DNA from: Ruegeria meonggei | GTDB lineage: Bacteria > Pseudomonadota > Alphaproteobacteria > Rhodobacterales > Rhodobacteraceae | NCBI RefSeq assembly: GCF_900172215.1 | Contig: NZ_FWFP01000016.1 | Span: 32,459-96,458 of the forward strand | DNA: 64,000 nt | Direction: 5' to 3' | Part shown: positions 34,301 through 42,877 of the stretch, piece after piece | Numbering within the stretch: the first letter of the stretch is position 1 | Layout: every line of letters begins with the position of its first letter | The notes under the pieces: model-generated | The model's database searches: none | Seen by the model: only the letters and a program-made list of their open reading frames with translations | What the model was told of the DNA's origin: nothing | Position numbers and translations under genes: made by a program

Positions 34301-35842
34301 CTACAGAATGGGAACCTTCGTTCTTTTTGCTTCTTTAACATTACGTATTTCAGAAGCAGTTCCGCGCGTGACCGGCAGCCTTCTGGTGAGACAAGCGTAA
34401 GGGATTTTTTCCAGGTCGCAGATAAAGACACCTGGCGAAGAGACCGCAAAAACGCTGCCTGCGATTGGTTCGAAATCTGCCCGAAAATGTGTGGTGCTTT
34501 TGACGCAAATCAACGAATAAGCCGTCGGATTTAAACCGATATGCGTGAAATGCGCACGATCCAGACATTGGTTGCGTATACTTGTGACAACCAAGTCAAT
34601 CTCGGCCTCTTGGCCAACCAAACGCAGAGCAGCCGTCTTGCCGAGCGTTGCGACACCGCCGCCATACATCTCTCCGGTATAGCGGCAGGTTCCGTCACCC
34701 AAAGCCAGAACTTCAAACTCTGCTTTAACCGGAACGTGCCCAGCCAAATTGGACTTTGCACCAATGGCAAGTTGGACCAGCGCGCCTTCACCTGCCGCAT
34801 GGGCTTGATTTGCACTCTCCGGATCATGGAACAGACCCATCAAAACACTCTTGGCTCCACCCTCAATCAGTGCCGACAGCAACCCGGTGGTGTCTGACGT
34901 CCCGCCCGCACCTGCGTTGTCCTGGACATCTGCCAATACGATCGGTTTTTTTTGACTTGGGTGATTGGTCAACACAGCTGCTTCCAGTGACAACATCGAG
35001 CAATCAAGATCAGCTTCCCGAGCCATAAACACGTTGACGATCTCTTCAGTGGCAGCGACGGCTTTGTCCGCGGTCGCTGCGTAGGCAACACAGGACGGGC
35101 CTGTGTCGGGAAAATCCGCCGCCGTAAATCCAAGAGCGATCTCTGCCAGAATTTCCCGCTGCTCCAAGCTTGCTGGCATTTGACAGATTTCGTCAAAGGG
35201 CGGAGAACCGGTGTGTTGCGCGTGCAGGGGAATGAGGTAAGGCACCGCCCGAAACGCTTTGTATAGTGTCTCGCCCGCCAACAAACGCTGCAGGACAGGA
35301 ACGCATCGCGCGCCCGTTTCTGCCATATCCAAATGAGGGTACGTACGAAAAATCGACAGGTAGTCCGCGTGTTCGACCATCTGCGCAGAGACATTTGCGT
35401 GCAGGTCCAAACTTGCCACCACCGGAACCCTGGGACCCACGATTTCACGCAGGCGGTGCAAAATCTCACCTTCACCGTCGGGAAGGCTTTCGGTGACCAT
35501 TGCCCCGTGGAGATCAAGATAAACGCCGTCGATGTGACCCGCATCCCGAATTCCGTTCAATACCATCCCGCAAATCGTTTCAAACGCATGATCGGTTACA
35601 TGGGCGGACGGCTCAGCAGAGCACCACAGTACAGGCACGACTTCAAACCCCGCCGCCAAAGCAGCCGCGGCAAAGCCTGCGACCGGCAGGTTCATACCCT
35701 CGGTTTCCAAGATAACTTGCGCACCGTGCAACATGCCTGGCCAGGAATCAGCCATCTCAAATTCGTTCAAACCGGCCTTTGTCACGCCATAGCAGTTGGT
35801 TTCATGCTGAATCCCCGCGATCACAATACGCTTGCTCGTCAT
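34301..35842 (-). CDS. MlrC-like M81 family metallopeptidase
   Basis: The protein has 513 residues. The M81/MlrC pattern is clear: IAGIQHETNCYG at the N-terminus, DGVYLDLHGAMVTE, VASLDLHANVS, FRTYPHLDMAETG, and the second-domain signature LADVQDNAGAGGTSDTT. These His/Asp residues bind the metal in this family. MlrC of Sphingomonas cleaves the linear tetrapeptide from microcystin, and most relatives have unknown amide substrates. The start overlaps the upstream amidohydrolase stop by 4 bases. As the last gene of an operon with an oligopeptide importer and two other hydrolases it probably completes breakdown of the imported peptide or amide. About 20 C-terminal residues beyond LPVTRG look non-conserved and may be run-on into the IS region. 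Confidence 0.88.
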   Translation of the reverse strand: MTSKRIVIAGIQHETNCYGVTKAGLNEFEMADSWPGMLHGAQVILETEGMNLPVAGFAAAALAAGFEVVPVLWCSAEPSAHVTDHAFETICGMVLNGIRDAGHIDGVYLDLHGAMVTESLPDGEGEILHRLREIVGPRVPVVASLDLHANVSAQMVEHADYLSIFRTYPHLDMAETGARCVPVLQRLLAGETLYKAFRAVPYLIPLHAQHTGSPPFDEICQMPASLEQREILAEIALGFTAADFPDTGPSCVAYAATADKAVAATEEIVNVFMAREADLDCSMLSLEAAVLTNHPSQKKPIVLADVQDNAGAGGTSDTTGLLSALIEGGAKSVLMGLFHDPESANQAHAAGEGALVQLAIGAKSNLAGHVPVKAEFEVLALGDGTCRYTGEMYGGGVATLGKTAALRLVGQEAEIDLVVTSIRNQCLDRAHFTHIGLNPTAYSLICVKSTTHFRADFEPIAGSVFAVSSPGVFICDLEKIPYACLTRRLPVTRGTASEIRNVKEAKRTKVPIL

Positions 35843-37488
35843 TGCGTGTGCTCGATTTCTTGTTCAGCAGGCGTTGCGGCAAAAACACTTTGGCCGTTGC
35901 GAATTGTTTCAAGCACCCGCGTATCGGGCAGATGCTCTGGGGCGTTTAGTGGATTGCGTGAAAGGACGACGAAGTCAGCAACTTTGCCCGGTTCGATTGA
36001 TCCGCGCTGATCCTCTTTGAACACCTGCCATGCAGCATCGATGGTCTGAGCGCGCAAAGCTGAAAGAACGCTGATTTTCTGATCTTCGCCAAGCAAGCGA
36101 CCTGAAACGGATTTTCGATTTACCGCGCAATGGGCCAGATGGATCGGACGCGTTGGCGTGACCGAAGCGTCATTGTGGATCGTGTATCGCACGCCAAACC
36201 GTTCCGCTGAGGCTGCGGGCGATATCCGCTCGGACCGCTCAGGCCCCAGAAAGGTGTCGTAATGGCGATCTCCCCAATAATGGATGTGAGCAGGAAAGAA
36301 ACTGACAGTGAGACCAAGCTGGGCCATACGTGCTAGTTGATCGTCCCGCAAGGCCTGGCCATGGATGATGGTATGGCGATGGTCTTCGCGGGGGTAAGCC
36401 TGAAGCACTTTTTCGACCGCATCGATGAACATCTCCGCACCCGCATCGCCATTACAGTGGCAATGTATCTGCAAATCCATGCGGTGGAGCTTGCTGACGT
36501 CGGCATCCATCTGCTCTTGTGAGGTGTAAATCATCCCGTAAGGGTGATCCAAATTGGCCGGTTTGAAATACGGGGCAGACAGATAGGCAGTCTGCAACTG
36601 AAAGGCCCCATCTGTGAACAGTTTGCGTGGGCCCAGTGTAAAATGCGGGTTACCCGGCCAGTTCGTGCTGATCCAGTTCTTGCTTAACTCAGGCTCCAGA
36701 CTTCCGACCGGCAAGAGCTCTATGTCAATTCCCGGGTCCTGGTCTACGGGCAGGCTGGCGAAATGATCTAACATGTTTTGTGACGCCCAGGCGTTTTGGG
36801 CATACGTCACACCGTGGATCAGGTACTCGTCGCGACACGCGTCAAACCCCTGCCAAAACCTTTCGCGGTCGATCAGGAAATCCGTGTCGCCCATCTCACC
36901 CATGGCCGATAGCCCCTCGATCAATCCTGTCAGGGCTCCGGTTTTGGGATCACGGCCAAAGCGGCCACCATCCGGGTCAGGTGTGTGACTGTTCACCCCG
37001 CGCTTCTCAAGGGCAGCGGAATTGGCCACGCCGTTGTGCCCCGATGCATGAATAACCCAGATTGGATGACCGCGTGATACATCGTCCAACTCGGCCCTTG
37101 TGGGCATACGGCCTTCGAGAATTGACGTGTTGTCGAACAAAACCCCCATGACCCATTCACCCTCGGGCGTTGCGCGAACCTTCTCTCGAAGTCGGTCCAG
37201 CGCCTGAGCCATTTGCCTGCAATCACCTAAGGGCGGAGAGGACAGATCAACCCGGAATAGCCGGATGAACCCGGGATCCGGAAAATGCCCATGCGGATCG
37301 ATAAAGGCAGGCATCAGAGTGCAGCCCTGCAAATCGCGTTCCTGAGCATCCGCAGGCATGCGTGCACGCAGATCAGCCTCGGCACCAACTGCCTGAATTC
37401 TGTTCCCTTCGGTCAGAACAGCCTCGGGCGAGGAGTTCTGCGCATCCATGGTCAGGATTGTGCCGTTGAAATAGAGGGTGCTTGGCAT
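35839..37488 (-). CDS. YtcJ-like amidohydrolase (amidohydrolase 3 family)
   Basis: The protein has 549 residues from the ATG at 37488 (AGGA six bases before). A longer start would run into the ATPase gene that ends at 37500. The beta-sandwich start LYFNGTILTMDAQNSSPEAV and the metal site FIDPHGHFPD begin the barrel. Later features are WVIHASGHNGVANSAALE, QIHCHCNGDAGAEMFIDAV, IIHGQALRDDQLARMAQLG and YTIHNDASVTPTRPIHLAH, then KVADFVVLSRNPL. This is the layout of the YtcJ/NfdA group of metal-dependent N-acyl or formamide hydrolases. It is cytoplasmic by lack of a signal. It lies between the peptide-importer ATPase and the M81 peptidase in one operon, so its substrate is likely derived from what the importer brings in. 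Confidence 0.87.
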   Translation of the reverse strand: MPSTLYFNGTILTMDAQNSSPEAVLTEGNRIQAVGAEADLRARMPADAQERDLQGCTLMPAFIDPHGHFPDPGFIRLFRVDLSSPPLGDCRQMAQALDRLREKVRATPEGEWVMGVLFDNTSILEGRMPTRAELDDVSRGHPIWVIHASGHNGVANSAALEKRGVNSHTPDPDGGRFGRDPKTGALTGLIEGLSAMGEMGDTDFLIDRERFWQGFDACRDEYLIHGVTYAQNAWASQNMLDHFASLPVDQDPGIDIELLPVGSLEPELSKNWISTNWPGNPHFTLGPRKLFTDGAFQLQTAYLSAPYFKPANLDHPYGMIYTSQEQMDADVSKLHRMDLQIHCHCNGDAGAEMFIDAVEKVLQAYPREDHRHTIIHGQALRDDQLARMAQLGLTVSFFPAHIHYWGDRHYDTFLGPERSERISPAASAERFGVRYTIHNDASVTPTRPIHLAHCAVNRKSVSGRLLGEDQKISVLSALRAQTIDAAWQVFKEDQRGSIEPGKVADFVVLSRNPLNAPEHLPDTRVLETIRNGQSVFAATPAEQEIEHTQ

Positions 37489-37499
37489 CTGGGTTCCTA

Positions 37500-38423
37500 T
37501 TACGACAACGGGGCCAGACAACGCAGCCCGTGGCCACCGTTCACTTCCCATTCCGGGGTCTGGGTGCAGATTTCTTTGGAAAAAGGACAACGTTCGCGGA
37601 ACTCACAGCCAGAAGGGCGCATGAGCAGGCTTGGGGGCTCGCCCTTGAGGGCTATCCGGTCCAACCGCGCATCCGGGTCGGGCTCTGGGTTGGCGCTCAG
37701 CAGGCAGCGGGTATAGGGGTGGCGTGGCTCATTAAAGATCGTCTCGGTGGTACCTTCTTCGACCAAACGGCCCAGATACAGTATGCCCATTCTATCGGCC
37801 ACATGGCGCACGACGCTGAGATTGTGGGTGATGATCACCATCGCCAGACCCAGCCTTTCGCGCAGATCGTTGAGCAGGTTCAGCAACTCTCCCTGTACCG
37901 ACACATCAAGACCAGCAGTTGGCTCATCCGCAAGGATCAGTTTGGGTTCCAGCGCCAATGCACGCGCCACACCGACACGCCGCGCTTGCCCGCCTGACAA
38001 CTGGTATGGATAGCGATCCGCAAAATGCGTAGGCAAGTTGACCATTTCCAACAGGCGCTTGGCCTCGGTATCCAGATCGCGGTCTTTCATGCCCTGAATG
38101 CGATAGGGTTCAGTGATCAGGCTGCGGATGGTCAGGCGTGGCGAGAGGCTTCCGACCGGGTCCTGAAACATCATCGCCATGTCTTTACGCAGCGGACGCA
38201 TGACCTTTTCCGGTGCGCCCCGGATTTCCTGGCCCTCAAAAGTGACCGATCCTTCCTGAGCGGGTGCAAGACCGGCAATGGCGCGAATTACCGTCGTTTT
38301 ACCAGAACCACTTTCACCCACCAGGGCGTAGGTTTCGCCAGGTTCCACGGAAAAGCTGACACCCGCCAGCACATTAACTGCACCGTAGCTGGTGTTCAGG
38401 TCCACAACGTTCAGCAAACTCAT
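37500..38423 (-). CDS. Oligopeptide ABC transporter ATP-binding protein (DppF/OppF type)
   Basis: The protein has 307 residues. Walker A is GESGSGKTT, the Q-loop region is MMFQDPVGSLSPRLTI, the signature is LSGGQARR, Walker B is LILADEPTAGLDVS, and the switch is VIITHNLSVVRHVADRM. The C-terminal oligo_HPY extension has CEFRERCPFSKEIC, a cysteine pattern shared by Dpp/Opp ATPases. It pairs with the ATPase encoded immediately upstream (4-base overlap) to energise the DppBC-type channel. The unusual GGQARR, where GGQRQR is common, is the only deviation noticed. Confidence 0.9.
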   Translation of the reverse strand: MSLLNVVDLNTSYGAVNVLAGVSFSVEPGETYALVGESGSGKTTVIRAIAGLAPAQEGSVTFEGQEIRGAPEKVMRPLRKDMAMMFQDPVGSLSPRLTIRSLITEPYRIQGMKDRDLDTEAKRLLEMVNLPTHFADRYPYQLSGGQARRVGVARALALEPKLILADEPTAGLDVSVQGELLNLLNDLRERLGLAMVIITHNLSVVRHVADRMGILYLGRLVEEGTTETIFNEPRHPYTRCLLSANPEPDPDARLDRIALKGEPPSLLMRPSGCEFRERCPFSKEICTQTPEWEVNGGHGLRCLAPLS

Positions 38424-39400
38424 GATGTGGCCTCCTCATGATTCAACCAGCAGGCTGCGTGATGGCCTTCTTTCAACTGATCCAGTGGCGGCACTTCGGT
38501 TGCGCAGCGCGCCAAGGCTTGATCACAACGATCGCGGAATATGCAGCCACCCGGCAGGTTGGCCAGATCGGGCACTTCACCGGGAATGGTCGGCAAAACG
38601 CGAGCGCGTTCCTTCAGGTGACCCGGGTCGCACTCGATCAGACGGCGTGTGTAAGGGTGTTTGGGATCGTGAAAAATTTCACGCACGTCACCGCTTTCGA
38701 CAACCGCGCCAGCATACATCACAACCACCCGGTCGCAGAGTTCCGCGATCACGCCCAGATGGTGCGAGATGAACAGGATGGCACAGTGAAACTCGCGCTG
38801 CAGTTCTTGCAGGCGCTCGATGATCTGCACCTCAAGCGTGGCATCCAGCGCGGTGGTCGGCTCATCCGCGATCAAAAGATCAGGTTCGGACATCAACGCC
38901 ATCGCGATGGCGATCCGTTGGCGCATCCCGCCAGAGAATTCATGCGGATACTGCTTTAGGCGCGCTTCGGGATCGGGAATACCAACTGCGCCCAGCATCT
39001 TGGTCGCATGCGCCCGTTTGTCCGCCTTTGATTGTTTGGAGCGATGTTGAATATCCAGCATCTGTTGCCCGATGGTCAGGACCGGATTATGCGTTTGCAT
39101 CGGGTCCTGAAAGACAATGGATATATCAGCCCCACGCAGATCACGCATGTGCCGTTCGGACACCTGCAACAAATCCTGCCCCTTGAATCTAATTTCACCC
39201 TCGCGGAACCGCGTATTGGGAGCGGTCAAACGCAGGATGGATGAAATCAACGTGGATTTGCCGCAACCGGATTCCCCGACGATGCCAACGATTTCGCCCT
39301 TGTTGACGTTGAAGGTGATGTCCCTCAAGGCCTGGAGATCGCCGCGGCCTGTTTCGTAATCGACGCTGAGGTTGTCGATTTCCAGAAGTGTATCGGTCAT
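38420..39400 (-). CDS. Oligopeptide ABC transporter ATP-binding protein (DppD/OppD type)
   Basis: The protein has 326 residues. Walker A is GESGCGKST, the Q-loop is ISIVFQDPMQTHNPVLTIG, the signature is FSGGMRQRIAIAMAL, Walker B is LLIADEPTTALDATLE, and the switch is ILFISHHLGVIAELCDRV. The C-terminal CIFRDRCDQALARC is the oligo_HPY cysteine motif. FSGGMRQR and the TTALDATLE wording mark the DppD/OppD half. It overlaps both neighbours by 4 bases, so the two ATPases and the permease are translationally coupled. Confidence 0.92.
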   Translation of the reverse strand: MTDTLLEIDNLSVDYETGRGDLQALRDITFNVNKGEIVGIVGESGCGKSTLISSILRLTAPNTRFREGEIRFKGQDLLQVSERHMRDLRGADISIVFQDPMQTHNPVLTIGQQMLDIQHRSKQSKADKRAHATKMLGAVGIPDPEARLKQYPHEFSGGMRQRIAIAMALMSEPDLLIADEPTTALDATLEVQIIERLQELQREFHCAILFISHHLGVIAELCDRVVVMYAGAVVESGDVREIFHDPKHPYTRRLIECDPGHLKERARVLPTIPGEVPDLANLPGGCIFRDRCDQALARCATEVPPLDQLKEGHHAACWLNHEEATS

Positions 39401-40254
39401 CGCTGTTTCCTCAGTTTCGGGTCAACCACATCGCGCAGGCTTTCACCCAGGAACGTAAACCCAAGCGTTGCCAGGATGATCGGAAGGCCTCCGCCAACGA
39501 CCAGCCAGGGGGTTTGGCGGATCAGGGAATACCCATCCTTCAGCAAAGCACCCCAGCTGGGTGTTGGGGGCTTCACACCCAAACCCAAGAACGACAGACC
39601 TGCCTCCAGTGCGATAACCGTGGGAATATCCATCGCCGCCAGCACCGCCAGAACGCCAATGATGTTGGGCAACATATGCACGCCCAGAATGCGCGCCATG
39701 CTGGCCCCCATCGACCGTTCGGCCAGGATGAACTCGGAATTGCGCAGCGTCAGCGTCTGTGTCCGGGCCACCCGGCCATAGGTCGGGATCGAGGTCGCCA
39801 TGACGACAAACACAACTGTTTGCAGGCTGGGTCCGATCAGGGCCACAACGGCCAGCGCGAACATCACAGTTGGAAAGGACCGAATGGTATCGAAAAACAG
39901 CATCAGAAGGTTATCGAGCCATTTCGGCCCGTACCCGGCGATCATGCCCAGGGTCAGACCAATCGCCATCGCACCAAAAACAGCAGGCAACGCCACCTTC
40001 AGCGCGACCTGACCACCGGCGATAACCCGTGAAAACGTATCACGACCCAGTTGGTCAGTGCCCAGCAGATGCGCGGTGGACGGTCCTTGCATGCGGGATT
40101 TGATATCCATCGCGATCGGATCGTAGGGCACGATCCAATAGGCGAAGATTGCGCAGAAAACGATCACACCAACGATGATCAGCCCCATAAGCCCAAGCGG
40201 GTCACGGGCAACACCGACGATGATCTGCCCGAGTTCGGAACGTGATTTTTCCAT
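39397..40254 (-). CDS. Oligopeptide ABC transporter permease (DppC type)
   Basis: This 285-residue inner-membrane permease has a first membrane segment at LMGLIIVGVIVFCAIFAYWI, then PYDPIAMDIKSRMQGPSTAHLLGTDQLGRDTFSRVIAG. That last stretch is the conserved DppC/OppC loop (HxLGTDxxGRDxxSRxxxG). Four or five more segments follow, with the coupling motif EFILAERSMGASMARILGVHMLPNI. The C-terminus LGFTFLGESLRDVVDPKLR is family-typical. It partners the DppB-type permease encoded 12 bases upstream. Confidence 0.92.
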   Translation of the reverse strand: MEKSRSELGQIIVGVARDPLGLMGLIIVGVIVFCAIFAYWIVPYDPIAMDIKSRMQGPSTAHLLGTDQLGRDTFSRVIAGGQVALKVALPAVFGAMAIGLTLGMIAGYGPKWLDNLLMLFFDTIRSFPTVMFALAVVALIGPSLQTVVFVVMATSIPTYGRVARTQTLTLRNSEFILAERSMGASMARILGVHMLPNIIGVLAVLAAMDIPTVIALEAGLSFLGLGVKPPTPSWGALLKDGYSLIRQTPWLVVGGGLPIILATLGFTFLGESLRDVVDPKLRKQR

Positions 40255-40266
40255 AACGCCCCCTCC

Positions 40267-41211
40267 TCAATGAGACGTGCGTGCGCGTGGGTCGAGCAAC
40301 GCATTGATCAGATCTGCCAATGCGGTCGACACCACAAACAGCGCCGTTGATATGAGAACTGAGCCCATAACAATCGGGTAGTTTCGGGTCGTAATGCTAT
40401 CGATCACCAGTTTACCCAGACCCGGCCGGGCAAAGACGATTTCGGCAAAAACGGCCGAGCTGAGCAGAAAGCCCATCCCGACACCGATCACGGTGACGAC
40501 GGGCAGAATGGCGATACGCAGCGCGTACACCATGACCACGCGACGCTCGGCGATGCCAAAGGCCCGGGCCGTACGCACATGGCTTTCGCCCATCACCTCA
40601 AGCATCGAGGCCCGCACCAGCCGGGCAATATAGCCTACCCAGCTGAGGCCGATGGCAAAAGCGGGCAGAACCAGGTGGTCGAGCCGGTCAAGGAATCCGT
40701 CGCCTGCGCCGATGGCAGGAAACCATTGCAGATGCACGGCAAACACCAAAAGCGCCAATAGCGCGACGACAAAAGCCGGGGCGGCAACGAAGCTGACAGA
40801 TATCGCGGCGGCGATCCGGTCAATCAGCGTATTGGGATGCGCGGCAGCGTAGGCACCAAGTGCGATGCCCAGTGTGGCAGACCACAGGATCGACGCAAAA
40901 ATCAGTTCCAGAGTGTACGGCAATTGCTGAAACACGATGTCCGTCACAGCGCGGCCCGAAAACACATCGGTTCCAAGGTCACCCTGTAGAAGATTTCCGT
41001 AAAAGATCAAAAGCTGTTTCCAGATCGGTTGATCAAGCCCCAAAGCGGCGGTGAGTTGGGCCTGAAGCTCGGGCGTGGCGCGCGGACCCAGCATGATCTG
41101 GACCGGATCGCCTGGCACTGCGCGGATCATCAGGAACATGACGGTGACCGCCACGAATAGGATCAGCAGCGACAGCCCGAAGCGACGGGTTGCGAATTTC
41201 AGCATGGCCAA
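40267..41211 (-). CDS. Oligopeptide ABC transporter permease (DppB type)
   Basis: This 314-residue permease has the N-terminal segment FGLSLLILFVAVTVMFLMI, then RAVPGDPVQIMLG (the DppB/OppB RxxPGDP motif). LGLDQPIWKQLLIFYGNLLQGDLGTDVFSG is the following periplasmic loop. The later coupling motif VRTARAFGIAERRVVMVYALR and the end IVMGSVLISTALFVVSTALADLINALLDPR are standard. A 79-base gap with a GC-rich stem-loop separates it from the binding-protein gene, so its expression may be stepped down relative to that gene. Confidence 0.92.
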   Translation of the reverse strand: MAMLKFATRRFGLSLLILFVAVTVMFLMIRAVPGDPVQIMLGPRATPELQAQLTAALGLDQPIWKQLLIFYGNLLQGDLGTDVFSGRAVTDIVFQQLPYTLELIFASILWSATLGIALGAYAAAHPNTLIDRIAAAISVSFVAAPAFVVALLALLVFAVHLQWFPAIGAGDGFLDRLDHLVLPAFAIGLSWVGYIARLVRASMLEVMGESHVRTARAFGIAERRVVMVYALRIAILPVVTVIGVGMGFLLSSAVFAEIVFARPGLGKLVIDSITTRNYPIVMGSVLISTALFVVSTALADLINALLDPRARTSH

Positions 41212-41247
41212 CTGGCTCCTTGTGGCTTGATGGCGGTGTTTTTGGTA

Positions 41248-41270
41248 CGGCGGGCGTTACATGCCCGCCG
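41248..41270 (-). terminator. GC-rich hairpin between binding-protein and permease genes
   Basis: CGGCGGGC (41248-41255) and GCCCGCCG (41263-41270) form a perfect 8-bp stem around a seven-base loop. On the transcribed strand it lies just after the binding-protein stop (41291) and is followed by TACCAAAAAC, not a T-run. It is best read as an mRNA-stabilising or partial-attenuation stem that favours the binding protein. Confidence 0.6.
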
Positions 41271-41290
41271 CACCCGGTCGACCCCGGGGG

Positions 41291-42856
41291 TCAGGTCGCC
41301 TTGCCGAAGTAACGGAACAGGGACAGGCCATCCGGCCGCAGGGCGGGAGTAACCCTTGCGCTGTGGACAACCGGCGTCGCTTCATGGGTGATGAAACGGT
41401 AGGCACCGCTTTCTTCCATCAGATCCTGAGCGCGTTGATACATCTCTGCCCGTTTGGCAACATCCGTTTCACCTGCTGCGGTTTCATGGATCTCGTTGAA
41501 CTCGGCGCTGTTAAAGCGTTCCCAATTCCATTTTCCGATCTGCTCGGGTGTGAACCACGAGGTCGCATAATAAGGGTCCGGGGTCATCGAGAAACGGTTC
41601 AGAACAAGCTGCAGGTTCTCATTGTCGCCCGACGCCCAGAACGCACCGGATTCCAGAACGTTAACCTCAACCGTGATCCCGATCTGTGCCAGCGTTGCCT
41701 GAATGATCTGAGCCGTTGTCGTGAAGGTCGTCTTGTTCAACGTATCAAGCGTCAGCGTGACATTGGTTTCACCGGATTCCGCGAGCAGCTGAGCGGCTTT
41801 TTCAAAGTTCGCCGCAGGGGGCACAAGCGATGACGGCCGATGGCCTGCAAGGCCCGGTGCAATGATACCGGTCGCCGGTTCCGCAGCACCAAAATAGGCG
41901 GCCTCTAGAATGCTGGGCACATCCACCGCATGTTGAATCGCCTGCCGCAGTTTCTGATTTTGCAGCTTCGGATGCTCGACGTTCATGCCCATCCAGACAT
42001 AGTAGAGCGAAGGTTTCTCAACCAGCGACCCACCATTAGGAACCCCGGCGCGATACCGTTCGACCGAGCCCAGCGACACGCGGGTGACGTCCAATTCACC
42101 GGCCTCGAAGGCAATCTCGGCGGTGTTTTCATCGTCGATCGGATAGATCTCGACCGTGTCCCAGGCGGGTGCATCCCCTTTCCAATCGGGGTTGCGCTTG
42201 AGGACGGTCTTTTCCTTGGGCGACCAGCTGTCCCGCAGATACGGGCCGGATTCCGCAACCGGATCAGCCCCGATGCGGCCACCGGCGGCTTCGACCGCGG
42301 CTTTCGAGACGATGTTGCCGGTAATATAGGGCAGCGCAATCGACCAGATCGGCGCGAACGGGCTGTTCAGAACGATTGTGCCTTCGCGCTCACCGGTCAC
42401 ATCAACATGGCTGAACGGCCCCAGGTCGGGTTTGTTCGGGCTGTCGGTCGCGTCGTCCACGATCCGTTCCATGCTGAATTTCACATCCTCGGCGGTCATG
42501 GCGCCGAAACCGTTGGTAAAGCCGATATCGTCACGCAAAGCGAATTTGATATGGGTCGGATCGACCTGCTCGATCATCGTGGCGGCATCCATCTGCCAAC
42601 CCCATTCCTCGCCCGGTTTGTACTGGATCAGCTTGTTGTAGATCGAGGCATGAACCTCTTCCTCAACAACCCCAACGGAATGCGCCGGGTCCATGTTCTG
42701 CGCATCGCCATAGGCACGCACGCGCAATACGCCATCCTCTGCGGCAAATGCGCGGTTCGCCCATCCCATCGGAAGCGCCGTGGCGGCCCCAAGCGCGGTT
42801 GCGCCTTTCAGAAAACTCCGGCGACCTACATCGGCCTTTGTCCATTCGATCTTCAT
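41291..42856 (-). CDS. Oligopeptide-type ABC transporter substrate-binding protein with Tat signal
   Basis: This 521-residue SBP_bac_5 (DppA/OppA-like) protein has the N-terminus DVGRRSFLKGATALGAATAL, a twin-arginine signal, unlike the Sec signals of the other binding proteins in this window. The mature protein shows LRVRAYGDAQNMDPAHSVG, VKFSMERIVDD, YLRDSWSPKEKTVLKRNPDW and LRQAIQHAVDVPSILEAAYFG, all family landmarks. Tat export suggests folding before transport. The ligand is a peptide, peptide-like amide or other compound handled by Dpp-type systems. Operon partners (CocE/NonD hydrolase, amidohydrolase, M81 peptidase) point to an amide-bonded substrate. It is separated by 21 bases from the CocE gene. 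Confidence 0.9.
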   Translation of the reverse strand: MKIEWTKADVGRRSFLKGATALGAATALPMGWANRAFAAEDGVLRVRAYGDAQNMDPAHSVGVVEEEVHASIYNKLIQYKPGEEWGWQMDAATMIEQVDPTHIKFALRDDIGFTNGFGAMTAEDVKFSMERIVDDATDSPNKPDLGPFSHVDVTGEREGTIVLNSPFAPIWSIALPYITGNIVSKAAVEAAGGRIGADPVAESGPYLRDSWSPKEKTVLKRNPDWKGDAPAWDTVEIYPIDDENTAEIAFEAGELDVTRVSLGSVERYRAGVPNGGSLVEKPSLYYVWMGMNVEHPKLQNQKLRQAIQHAVDVPSILEAAYFGAAEPATGIIAPGLAGHRPSSLVPPAANFEKAAQLLAESGETNVTLTLDTLNKTTFTTTAQIIQATLAQIGITVEVNVLESGAFWASGDNENLQLVLNRFSMTPDPYYATSWFTPEQIGKWNWERFNSAEFNEIHETAAGETDVAKRAEMYQRAQDLMEESGAYRFITHEATPVVHSARVTPALRPDGLSLFRYFGKAT

Positions 42857-42877
42857 AATATCCTCCCTTGGATCAAG